From: VRUE01 sp963822295
Lineage (GTDB): Bacteria > Actinomycetota > Thermoleophilia > Solirubrobacterales > 70-9
Direction: 5' to 3'
Assembly (NCBI GenBank): GCA_963822295.1
Contig: CAWGHD010000002.1
Location: forward strand, 2,418,001-2,482,000
Length of the DNA stretch: 64,000 nucleotides
The notes beneath the pieces were generated by a model that was not told where the DNA came from, made no database searches, and saw only the letters and a list, made by a program, of their open reading frames with translations. A program made the translations under genes and the position numbers. Positions within the stretch are counted from its first letter, which is position 1. The number at the start of each line of letters is the position of its first letter. This document shows positions 40,728 to 48,119 of this stretch, piece after piece.

Positions 40728-41930
40728 TCAGCCCTTCACCTCCGTCCAGCCCTGGACCCAGGCGTTGTAGTCGACGCATTCTTCGCCCCGGTCGTCGCCG
40801 CAGTCCTTGAGCGGCGTCTGCCAGTAGTGGAGGTCGTCGAGGTAACGCTCGCCGGCCGCGTCGTACTCGTCGCAATGGTTCTTGTTTTCGGTGAACTGGC
40901 AGGCCTTCGAGTTGGCCGGCGCCTCGCCGAACCACTCGGCCACTTCGGCGTTCACCTTCGGGTCGATGATGTGGTTCATCCAGAGGTACATGCAATTCGG
41001 GTGTTTCGCCTCTGAGCTGAGCATCCATGTGTCCGACCACCCGGTCGACCCCTCCTTGGAGGGATAGACGGCTTCGACGTCCTTCCCTTCGCCTTTCAGG
41101 GTCAGGTACTGGTAGGGCCAGGTCGTGCCGACGACGAGGTCGCCGTTGGCGAACGACTGGATCTCCTTCGCGTATTCGGACCAGTACTCGCCGATGCTCT
41201 CGCGCTGTTCCTTGAGCAGCTCGATCGCCGCATCGAACTGCTCCTGCGTGAGCTCGTACGGGTTTGTGATCCCGAGGTCGGGCTCATGCGTTTTCAGGTA
41301 CAGCGCCGCGTCGGCGATGTAGATCGGGCTGTCGTACGCGGTCACCTTGCCGGCGTATTTGCTCGCCTGTTTGGGGTCGAAGACGACGGCCCACGAGTTG
41401 GCGGGCTGCGGCTTGACCTCACTCTTGTCGTAGAGCAGCAGGTTCGCCCCGCGGCCGTGCGGGATCCCGTACATCTGCCCGTCGACGCTGTTGTAGGGCT
41501 GGTCCTTGAGGCCGGGGAAGACGTCGGCGTAGTTGGAGACCAGGTCGGTGTTGACCGCCGCCACGTCGTTGCCCTCGATCAACCTCAGCGTCGCGTCGCC
41601 CGACGCGGAAACCCCGTCGTACTGCCCGGTGCGCATCAGCTGGACCATTTCGTCGGAGGTGTTGCCGACCTTGACGTTGACCTGGCAGCCGGTTTCTTTC
41701 TCGAACGGGGTGACCCAGTCGACGCCGGGTTCGGTCGACCCGTCTTCCGCGTAGCCGACCCAGGCGATCAGGTCGAGCTGGCCCTCCGGCTGGCCGACCT
41801 TCTCGAGCACTGCGCTCGTGTCGCCGCCATCGTCGTCGTCTGAGCCGCAGCCGCCGATCAACAGCATCGTCGCCAACAGGCCGGCGATGACGAGCCAGGC
41901 GGTTCGGGCCGGGTGTGATTGCTTCCTCAC
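40728..41930 (-). CDS. Polyamine-type ABC transporter substrate-binding lipoprotein
   Basis: 400 residues. Lipoprotein signal with lipobox LIGGCGSD (Cys anchored to the membrane), Asp-rich linker, then a type II periplasmic-binding fold: LIAWVGYAEDGSTEPGVDWV, FEKETGCQVNVKVGNTSDEM, QYDGVSASGDATLRLIEGND, GANLLLYDKSEVKPQPANSW and an ending VDYNAWVQGWTEVKG. Fits the PotD/PotF (spermidine/putrescine) family. Several extra Cys near the C-terminus (KDCGDDRGEEC) may form disulfides. GTG start overlaps the ATPase stop as GTGA. Confidence 0.9.
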   Translation of the reverse strand: MRKQSHPARTAWLVIAGLLATMLLIGGCGSDDDDGGDTSAVLEKVGQPEGQLDLIAWVGYAEDGSTEPGVDWVTPFEKETGCQVNVKVGNTSDEMVQLMRTGQYDGVSASGDATLRLIEGNDVAAVNTDLVSNYADVFPGLKDQPYNSVDGQMYGIPHGRGANLLLYDKSEVKPQPANSWAVVFDPKQASKYAGKVTAYDSPIYIADAALYLKTHEPDLGITNPYELTQEQFDAAIELLKEQRESIGEYWSEYAKEIQSFANGDLVVGTTWPYQYLTLKGEGKDVEAVYPSKEGSTGWSDTWMLSSEAKHPNCMYLWMNHIIDPKVNAEVAEWFGEAPANSKACQFTENKNHCDEYDAAGERYLDDLHYWQTPLKDCGDDRGEECVDYNAWVQGWTEVKG

Positions 41931-42961
41931 GGTGATCCCTCCTCGTTAGTGGATCCTTGTCGGACCGCGACCGTGTGCTCCGGGCGCCAGCCCACGACTA
42001 CGTCCCTGCCCTTCATCGACTCGGCCTCCTCGGCCGAGCCCTCGGTGTTCTGAAGAATCAGCTGAAGCTCTCCGCCGGCCTCGAGGCCCACCGTGTGGCG
42101 GGTGACCATCCCGACGTAGGCGACGTCGGTGACGCGCCCACGCTCGGTGCGCAGCCCCTCGGTCGGGTCGCCCTCCTCGATCAGCCGGATCTTCTCGGGA
42201 CGGATCGTGAAGCGCCCCCCGTCCCGCTCGAGCAGGTTCGAGACGCCGACGAAGCCGGCGACGAACTCGGTTTCGGGCCGCTCGTAGAGGTCGTAGGGGG
42301 AGCTGACCTGCTCGATCAGGCCTTCGTTGAAGACCGCGATCCGGTCGCTCATCGTCAGCGCCTCGTCCTGGTCGTGGGTGACGTAGACGAAGGTGATCCC
42401 GACCTCCCCCTGGATCGTCTTCAGCTCCACCTGCATCTGCTCGCGCAGCTTCAGGTCGAGGGCACCGAGGGGCTCGTCGAGGAGCAGCACCTTGGGGCGG
42501 TTGACGATCGCGCGCGCGAGCGCGACGCGTTGGCGCTGCCCGCCGGAGAGCTCGCCCGGCTTGCGGTCGGCGTAGCCGGGCAGGCGGACCATCTCGAGCG
42601 CCTCGTCGCGGCGCGTGGCCCGCTCGTCCTTGGGGACCCCGGCGACCCGCAGGCCGTAGGCGACGTTCTCGCCGACGGTCATGTGCGGGAAGAGGGCGTA
42701 GTCCTGGAAGACCGTGTTGACCGCCCTGTCGTAGGGCGGCACGCCGCTGACGTCGTCGCCGGCCAGCTCGACGCTGCCGCCGCTCGGATCCTCGAAGCCG
42801 GCGATCATCCGCAGCGTCGTCGTCTTGCCCGAGCCGGAGGGGCCCAGCATCGTGAAGAACTCCCCCTCGTGGATCTCGAGGTCGATTCCGGCAACCGCGA
42901 CCACCTCGCCGTAGTGCTTCGTGAGGTTGGTCAGGCGGATGTCTGCCGTTGGAGTAGCTAC
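41927..42961 (-). CDS. Polyamine-type ABC transporter ATPase (PotA-like), non-canonical start
   Basis: Walker A LGPSGSGKTTT, Q-loop VFQDYALFPHMTV, signature ELSGGQRQRVALARA, Walker B VLLLDEPLGALD, H-loop YVTHDQDEA, plus a C-terminal TOBE-like domain (FTIRPEKIRL). Energises the importer. Start: the first usable GTG (42904) begins at VAVAGIDLEI and would drop strand 1 and the adenine-stacking aromatic. The homologous N-terminus ADIRLTNLTKHYGEV lies just upstream, bounded by a TAA; its first codons are GTA GCT ACT CCA. A TAACGT box (42973-42968) lies 6 nt before that GTA, the spacing of other leaderless genes here, so I set the start at 42961 (344 aa). Confidence 0.88.
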   Translation of the reverse strand, partial: VATPTADIRLTNLTKHYGEVVAVAGIDLEIHEGEFFTMLGPSGSGKTTTLRMIAGFEDPSGGSVELAGDDVSGVPPYDRAVNTVFQDYALFPHMTVGENVAYGLRVAGVPKDERATRRDEALEMVRLPGYADRKPGELSGGQRQRVALARAIVNRPKVLLLDEPLGALDLKLREQMQVELKTIQGEVGITFVYVTHDQDEALTMSDRIAVFNEGLIEQVSSPYDLYERPETEFVAGFVGVSNLLERDGGRFTIRPEKIRLIEEGDPTEGLRTERGRVTDVAYVGMVTRHTVGLEAGGELQLILQNTEGSAEEAESMKGRDVVVGWRPEHTVAVRQGSTNEEGSP

Positions 42962-43057
42962 GTCGAGACGTTATCCGAGCAGTTCAGGAAAGCAAGGACA
43001 AACTGACCCCGGCCGGTTGGCCGGGGAGGAGTACGGCATTCTCGGTGCCGGCGCGGG

Positions 43058-43618
43058 TTAGTAGCCGAGCGGGTGACGGGCGACGAAGCCGGAGGGCGCG
43101 CGAACTTCCTCGTGCCAGCTGGGCCCCGTTTTGCCGTCGGTGTTGCCGGAGGTGTCGAATCGGTATCCGGCGATCACCGCGTAGGCGTGACCGGGGTTCG
43201 AGTAGACGGTGATCCAGCGTCCCTCGCCGGGAGAGCCCCAGCGGGCCATCGGGCCGGAGGGAAGCGGGGCGTCGATGAAGTCGCCACCGTGCAGCGCGTA
43301 GCTGACCGAGCTCGAGCAGTCGTAGCCCTTGTCCCACCATTTGGCGTGGCCGCCGCCGTAGACGTAGGGCTTGTTGCGGATCTTGTTCGCCGCCGCGATC
43401 ACAGCTTTGACGCGAGCCGGGGCGGACTTCGGCGGGATCAGCATGCCGTTTGTGAGCAGGCGGGCCTTCGGCGTCGGCGTGCACATGTCGATTTCGGCGG
43501 AGGTGATGCCACCGCCGCCGCAGCCTGCGGACGCGCCCGCCGGAATGATCATGGCGAGAGCGACGACGGCTGTCGATGCGGCTAGTCCCGCCTTGAGCCT
43601 ATGGGTGCTCGAAAACAA
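43058..43618 (-). CDS. Secreted NlpC/P60-like (C40) cysteine peptidase
   Basis: 186 residues from a TTG start (43618) with AAGGAG 6 nt upstream. Signal peptide (GLAASTAVVALAMIIPAGASA). Catalytic region KPYVYGGGHAKWWDKGYDCSSSVSYAL gives the nucleophile Cys after the usual YxxGG, and PGHAYAVIAG gives the His. These enzymes cut peptide cross-links in the cell wall. A c-di-AMP riboswitch precedes it (43632-43766), as is known for wall hydrolase genes in actinobacteria, so expression should fall when c-di-AMP is high. Confidence 0.88.
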   Translation of the reverse strand: MFSSTHRLKAGLAASTAVVALAMIIPAGASAGCGGGGITSAEIDMCTPTPKARLLTNGMLIPPKSAPARVKAVIAAANKIRNKPYVYGGGHAKWWDKGYDCSSSVSYALHGGDFIDAPLPSGPMARWGSPGEGRWITVYSNPGHAYAVIAGYRFDTSGNTDGKTGPSWHEEVRAPSGFVARHPLGY

Positions 43619-43631
43619 ACCGATCTCCTTG

Positions 43632-43766
43632 GTCGGCCTACGGGGTTAGCTGTCGGGCTGGCGCGAAAGGAGCCTGCGCCCCCATCCATGAGGGATGGGT
43701 TAGCCCCGAAAACGTGGTTCCCCCGCTCCCGTGTCGTTTCGTGACGCACGGGATTCGGCGTTTCGG
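43632..43766 (-). ncRNA. c-di-AMP riboswitch (ydaO/yuaA class)
   Basis: On the minus strand, the leader of the C40 peptidase gene contains the diagnostic pieces of this class in order: cgccgaatcccgtg, then gagcgggggaacca, then ggggctaaccc with a short stem (ccatccctcatggatgg), then agcccgacagctaaccccgt and gtaggc before the AAGGAG site. These match the actinobacterial consensus of GGGGGAACC and CCCGACAGCUAACCnCGUAGGC. A TACACT box at 43784-43789 may be its promoter. Confidence 0.9.
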
Positions 43767-43783
43767 TTATCTGGAACGGCGGC

Positions 43784-43789
43784 AGTGTA
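43784..43789 (-). promoter_or_regulatory. Putative -10 box of the riboswitch transcript
   Basis: Minus-strand TACACT about 20 nt before the first riboswitch stem; no good -35. 43790-43918 holds no further gene besides the SDR start. Confidence 0.3.
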
Positions 43790-43918
43790 GACGATCGACT
43801 GGTCGCTTGCTCATAGAAAACAAACATTTTGTGGCCTTTCGCACTTGGGACCGCCATTCCTGTCCCGATGGAACCTCTGGTTCCTGTCGGTCATATGGCT
43901 GGTAGCTTGCGCGCTGGG

Positions 43919-44722
43919 ATGGAACTTGCCGGCCGCAAAGCCCTGCTCACGGGCGCCACGGGGGGACTGGGGCGCGCGATCGCCGCGTCGCTCGCCGAGC
44001 GCGGCGCCATCCTCCTGCTCAGCGCCCGCAAGCGGGAGGCCCTCGAGGCGATGGCGGCGGAGCTGCCGGGCGAGGGACACCGAGTCCTGCCGTCGGACCT
44101 CGCCGAGCCCGGCGCCGCCGAGGCGCTGTGCGCGGAGGCCGCCGACGTCGACGTCCTGGTCGCCAACGCGGGGCTGCCGGGCGCGGGCTGGCTGACCGAC
44201 TTCAGCTCCGAGCAGGTGACGCGCGCCCTGCGCGTCAACCTCGAGGCGCCGATGCTGATGGCGCGGGCGCTGTTCCCGGCGATGGTCGAGCGCGGCTCGG
44301 GCCACCTCGTCTTCATCTCCTCGCTCTCCGGCAAGGCGCCCAGCCCGCGAACCTCGATCTACAACGCGACCAAGTTCGGCCTGCGCGGCTTCGCCCTCGG
44401 CCTGCGCGGCGACCTCGGCCCGAAGGGAGTGGGCGTCTCGCTCGTCTCACCCGGCTTCATCCGCGACGCGGGGATGTTCGCCGACGCCGGCGGCAAGTCG
44501 CCCCCGGGCATGGGAACGGGCAGGCCCGACCAGGTCGGCGACGCCGTCGTGCGCGCGATCGAGCGCGACAAGGCGGAGCTCACCGTGGCGCCGCTGCCGC
44601 AGCGCGTCATGTCCCACTTCGCCCTCGCCAATCCGAGCATCGCCGTGCGCGTCCAGAGCGGCGCCACCGGCCAGAAGGCGGCCAAAGCGGTCGCCGACGG
44701 CCACCCCACGGACAAGCGCTAG
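43919..44722 (+). CDS. Short-chain dehydrogenase
   Basis: 267 residues. LAGRKALLTGATGGLGRAIA, LVANAGLPGAG, catalytic Ser in VFISSLSGKAPSPRTSIYN with YNATK, then LVSPGFIRDAGMF. Classical SDR. I start at ATG 43919, 10 nt after TAGCTT (43903-43908); ATG 43895 is possible. Substrate unknown. Lies 11 nt before acnA. Confidence 0.88.
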   Translation: MELAGRKALLTGATGGLGRAIAASLAERGAILLLSARKREALEAMAAELPGEGHRVLPSDLAEPGAAEALCAEAADVDVLVANAGLPGAGWLTDFSSEQVTRALRVNLEAPMLMARALFPAMVERGSGHLVFISSLSGKAPSPRTSIYNATKFGLRGFALGLRGDLGPKGVGVSLVSPGFIRDAGMFADAGGKSPPGMGTGRPDQVGDAVVRAIERDKAELTVAPLPQRVMSHFALANPSIAVRVQSGATGQKAAKAVADGHPTDKR

Positions 44723-44733
44723 CTTTCCTATAT

Positions 44734-47541
44734 ATGAGCAGCGACTCCTTCGGCGCCCGTTCGACCCTCGAGGTGAGCGGCCGCAGTTATGAGGTCTTCC
44801 GCCTCGACGCGCTGGCGGACCGATTCGACGTCGCCCGCCTTCCCTACTCGATCAAGGTGCTGCTCGAGAACGTCCTGCGGCTCGAGGACGGAAGCTCGGT
44901 CACCGCCGCCGACGTCGAGGCGATCGCCGGCTGGGACCCCGCCGTCGAGCCCAGCATCGAGATCCCCTTCCAGCCCGCCCGGGTCCTGATGCAGGACTTC
45001 ACCGGCGTCCCCGCCGTTGTCGACCTCGCGGCGATGCGCGACGCGATGGCGGAGATCGGGGGCGACCCGGAGAAGATCAACCCGCTGGTCGACGTCGACC
45101 TCGTCATCGACCACTCGGTCCAGGTCGACGCCTTCGGCAACGAGCGCGCCTTCGCGGTCAACGCCGAGCGCGAGTTCGAGCGCAACCGCGAGCGCTACTC
45201 GTTCCTCAAGTGGGGGAGGGAGGCGTTCGACAACTTCAGCGTCGTGCCGCCGGCGACCGGGATCTGCCACCAGGTCAACCTCGAGCACATCTCCCAGGTC
45301 GTCTACAGCCGCGAGGACGACGGCGCGCTGCGGGCCTACCCCGACACCCTGGTCGGCACCGACTCCCACACGACCATGGTCAACGGCCTCGGCGTCCTCG
45401 GCTGGGGGGTCGGCGGGATCGAGGCCGAGGCGGCGATGCTCGGCCAACCGATCTCGATGCTGCTGCCGCAGGTCGTCGGCTTCAGGCTCGACGGCCGGCT
45501 TCCGCAGGGGTCGACCGCCACCGACCTCGTGCTGACGGTGACCGAGATGCTGCGCGAGCGCGGCGTGGTCTCCAAGTTCGTCGAGTTCTACGGCCCGGGC
45601 CTGGCGACCCTCGGGCTCGCCGACAGGGCGACGATCGGCAACATGTCGCCGGAGTTCGGGTCGACCTGCGCGATCTTCCCCGTCGACGCCGAGACGCTGC
45701 GCTACCTGGAGCTGACCGGCCGGCCGACCGAGCGCCTCGAGCTGGTCGACGCCTACGCCCGCGCCCAGGGGATGTACGCGACCGAGGACTCTCCGGACCC
45801 CGTCTTCTCCGACACGCTGGAGTTAGACCTCGGCGACGTCGCTCCCAGCATCGCCGGCCCCAAGCGCCCCCAGGACAGGGTGCCGCTGGCCGATGCCAAG
45901 GAGGCGTTCTTCGAGGCGATGCGGGAGTTCGACCCCGACGCCGCCGACCAGATGGGGAACGGGGTCGACGAGGCGATCGAGGAGTCGTTCCCGGCCTCCG
46001 ACCCGCCCGCCGAGGAACACGAAGACGAGCGCGGCAAGCCGCGACCCGCGATCAGCGGCACCCCGGTCGCGATCTCACCGCGGGGGAGCGAGGACGCGAT
46101 CGACGTCACCCTCGAGGACGGCACCCGGTTCGAGCTCGACCACGGCAGGGTGGTGATCGCGGCGATCACCAGCTGCACCAACACCTCCAACCCGTCGGTG
46201 ATGGTCGGCGCCGGCCTGCTCGCCCGAAACGCCGTGGAACGCGGGCTGGAGCGCCGGCCCTGGGTCAAGACCTCGCTGGCGCCGGGCTCGACCGTCGTCA
46301 CCGACTACCTGGACAAAGCCGGACTGACCGAGTACCTCGACAGGCTCCAGTTCAACCTGGTCGGCTACGGGTGCACGACCTGCATCGGCAACTCGGGCCC
46401 GTTGCCGGCCGCCATATCGGCCGCCGTAGAGGAGAAGGACCTGGCGGTCTGCGCGGTGCTCTCGGGAAATCGCAACTTCGAGGGCCGGATCAACCAGGAC
46501 GTGAAGGCGAACTACCTGGCCAGCCCGCCGCTGGTCGTCGCCTACGCCCTCGCCGGCCGCATGGACCTCGACCTCACCAGCGAGCCGCTCGGCGAGGGCT
46601 CCGACGGCGAGCCCGTCTACCTCGCCGACATCTGGCCCGATCCGGACGAGATCAAGGACCTGGTCGGCACCTCGATCGCCTCGGAGATGTTCACCCGCAA
46701 CTACGGCGGCGTGATGGAGGGCGACGACACCTGGAAGGCCGTCGACGTCCCCGAGGGCGATCGGTACACCTGGCCGGACTCGACCTACGTGCGCCGTCCG
46801 TCCTTCTTCGACGGGATGCCGGCCGAGGCCCCCGGGGTCGAGCCGATCTCCTCGGCGCGGGTGCTGGCGCTGCTCGGCGACTCGATCACCACCGACCACA
46901 TCTCGCCGGCCGGGGCGATCAAGAAGGAAAGCCCGGCGGGGCGGTGGCTGATCGAGCAGGGCGTGGAGCCCGGCGAATTCAACTCCTACGGCGCCCGCCG
47001 CGGAAACCACGAGGTGATGATCCGGGGCACCTTCGCCAACATCCGCCTCCAGAACCTGCTGGTCGAGAAGCGGGGAGGGTTCACCCGGCATTTCCCCGAC
47101 GGTGAGGAGACGACGATCTTCGACGCGGCGACGGACTACCAGCGCGACGGCGTGCCGCTCGTCGTCCTCGCCGGCAAGGAGTACGGGTCCGGCTCCTCGC
47201 GCGACTGGGCGGCAAAGGGCACCAAGCTGCTCGGGGTGCGCGCCGTGATCGCCGAGAGCTTCGAGCGGATCCACCGCTCGAACCTGATCGGGATGGGCGT
47301 GCTGCCGCTGCAGTTCCCGGACGGCGAGAGCATCGCCTCGCTCGGCCTCACCGGTGAGGAGACGTTCGACTTCGGCGACCTCAGGGACGGCGAGGCGACA
47401 ACCCTCACCGTGACGGCGACCCGCGAGGGCGCCGAGCCGGTCGAGTTCGAGGCCACGGTTCGCCTCGACACTCCCAACGAGGTCGGTTACTTCCGCAACG
47501 GCGGCATCCTGCAGACGGTCCTCAGGAACCTGCGCGGCTAG
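44734..47541 (+). CDS. acnA: Aconitate hydratase A (citrate/isocitrate)
   Basis: 935 residues. Fe-S aconitase: DLVIDHSVQVDAFG, GVVSKFVEFYGPG, cluster Cys in AAITSCTNTSNPSVM and GYGCTTCIGNSGPL, the swivel-domain ALLGDSITTDHISPAGAIKK and GSGSSRDWAAKG. Interconverts citrate and isocitrate in the TCA cycle. Odd: between the DSPDPVFSDTLELDLGDV region and the domain with the first cluster Cys there is an acidic, Pro-rich insertion (about residues 395-450) containing VDEAIEESFPASDPPAEEH. ATG lies 8 nt after TAGCTT (44720-44725). Citrate synthase and Kgd are also in this window. Confidence 0.97.
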   Translation: MSSDSFGARSTLEVSGRSYEVFRLDALADRFDVARLPYSIKVLLENVLRLEDGSSVTAADVEAIAGWDPAVEPSIEIPFQPARVLMQDFTGVPAVVDLAAMRDAMAEIGGDPEKINPLVDVDLVIDHSVQVDAFGNERAFAVNAEREFERNRERYSFLKWGREAFDNFSVVPPATGICHQVNLEHISQVVYSREDDGALRAYPDTLVGTDSHTTMVNGLGVLGWGVGGIEAEAAMLGQPISMLLPQVVGFRLDGRLPQGSTATDLVLTVTEMLRERGVVSKFVEFYGPGLATLGLADRATIGNMSPEFGSTCAIFPVDAETLRYLELTGRPTERLELVDAYARAQGMYATEDSPDPVFSDTLELDLGDVAPSIAGPKRPQDRVPLADAKEAFFEAMREFDPDAADQMGNGVDEAIEESFPASDPPAEEHEDERGKPRPAISGTPVAISPRGSEDAIDVTLEDGTRFELDHGRVVIAAITSCTNTSNPSVMVGAGLLARNAVERGLERRPWVKTSLAPGSTVVTDYLDKAGLTEYLDRLQFNLVGYGCTTCIGNSGPLPAAISAAVEEKDLAVCAVLSGNRNFEGRINQDVKANYLASPPLVVAYALAGRMDLDLTSEPLGEGSDGEPVYLADIWPDPDEIKDLVGTSIASEMFTRNYGGVMEGDDTWKAVDVPEGDRYTWPDSTYVRRPSFFDGMPAEAPGVEPISSARVLALLGDSITTDHISPAGAIKKESPAGRWLIEQGVEPGEFNSYGARRGNHEVMIRGTFANIRLQNLLVEKRGGFTRHFPDGEETTIFDAATDYQRDGVPLVVLAGKEYGSGSSRDWAAKGTKLLGVRAVIAESFERIHRSNLIGMGVLPLQFPDGESIASLGLTGEETFDFGDLRDGEATTLTVTATREGAEPVEFEATVRLDTPNEVGYFRNGGILQTVLRNLRG

Positions 47542-47544
47542 GGG

Positions 47545-47714
47545 TCACACCCTCGGGAGAGATGTGTTCGCCCCCCGCCCGCAAGATGCGGTGCAGCGGG
47601 GCCGCGGGAGGCAGGGGGGTCCGCGCGACCCTCACTGCACCTGCGCGTCGGTAGCCAGGGAGGGATGCCGACGCGGCCGCTCCCCCTGGACGGGACTGTC
47701 CAAGCGGAACAGTC
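47545..47714 (-). ncRNA. Possible structured RNA, class unknown
   Basis: Downstream of a good minus-strand promoter (47722-47750) and with no reading frame of note. In the predicted transcript, successive hairpins can be drawn: gactgt/acagtc, cgcgtcgg/ccgacgcg, ggtgcag/ctgcacc enclosing gggtc/gaccc, ending in a G-rich region and a gggtgtgacccc end against the acnA stop. I could not match it to 6S, SRP, tmRNA, RNase P or a riboswitch that I know. It could also be only a long terminator/antisense region of acnA. Confidence 0.3.
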
Positions 47715-47721
47715 ACAGCTA

Positions 47722-47750
47722 GCTATACCGCGTTCACACCGTCCGGTCAA
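47722..47750 (-). promoter_or_regulatory. Sigma-70-like promoter facing acnA
   Basis: TTGACC (47750-47745), 17-bp spacer, TATAGC (47727-47722) on the minus strand; 39 nt beyond the end of the DUF3817 gene. Start of transcription expected near 47714. Confidence 0.55.
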
Positions 47751-47788
47751 GGTGAATGAAAGGAAATCCCCCGCATGGGTGAACGTTT

Positions 47789-48109
47789 TCAGGTTCGCTC
47801 GGCGATGCCCCATCCCTTGCGCTCGATCAGTTCGATCCCGATCACACTGCCGACCGGGCCGACCGGCGTCAGGGTGGCCGCGAGCAGGGTGTAGGGCGCC
47901 TCGCGCTTCACGCAGGCGATCCAGATCACCACGCAGAGGAGGATGAAGCCGAGGCCGTGGGCCCAGCCGAACACCATCGTCGCGGTCTCGAACCCGGGTG
48001 TGAGCCAGAACACCATCAGTCCCGCGAACACCACCAGCTCGATCCACGAGACCCATTTCACCCAGACGAACAGGCGCCCCGGGACGGGCTTTCTGAGGGG
48101 GGACGACAT
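47789..48109 (-). CDS. DUF3817-like membrane protein
   Basis: 106 residues, three helices: VKWVSWIELVVFAGLMVFWL, MVFGWAHGLGFILLCVVIWI and TLLAATLTPVGPVGSVIGIE, ending in ERKGWGIAERT. The pattern AHGxGF..., P.GP.GS...E is that of DUF3817 integral membrane proteins, function unknown. Located 10 nt after the kgd gene on the same strand. Confidence 0.8.
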   Translation of the reverse strand: MSSPLRKPVPGRLFVWVKWVSWIELVVFAGLMVFWLTPGFETATMVFGWAHGLGFILLCVVIWIACVKREAPYTLLAATLTPVGPVGSVIGIELIERKGWGIAERT

Positions 48110-48119
48110 CCGGCCTCGG

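Noticed and set aside
47545..47780. Known riboswitch (cobalamin, TPP, glycine, c-di-AMP) or 6S/SRP RNA in the acnA-DUF3817 gap
   Set aside because: None of the diagnostic core sequences was found on either strand.
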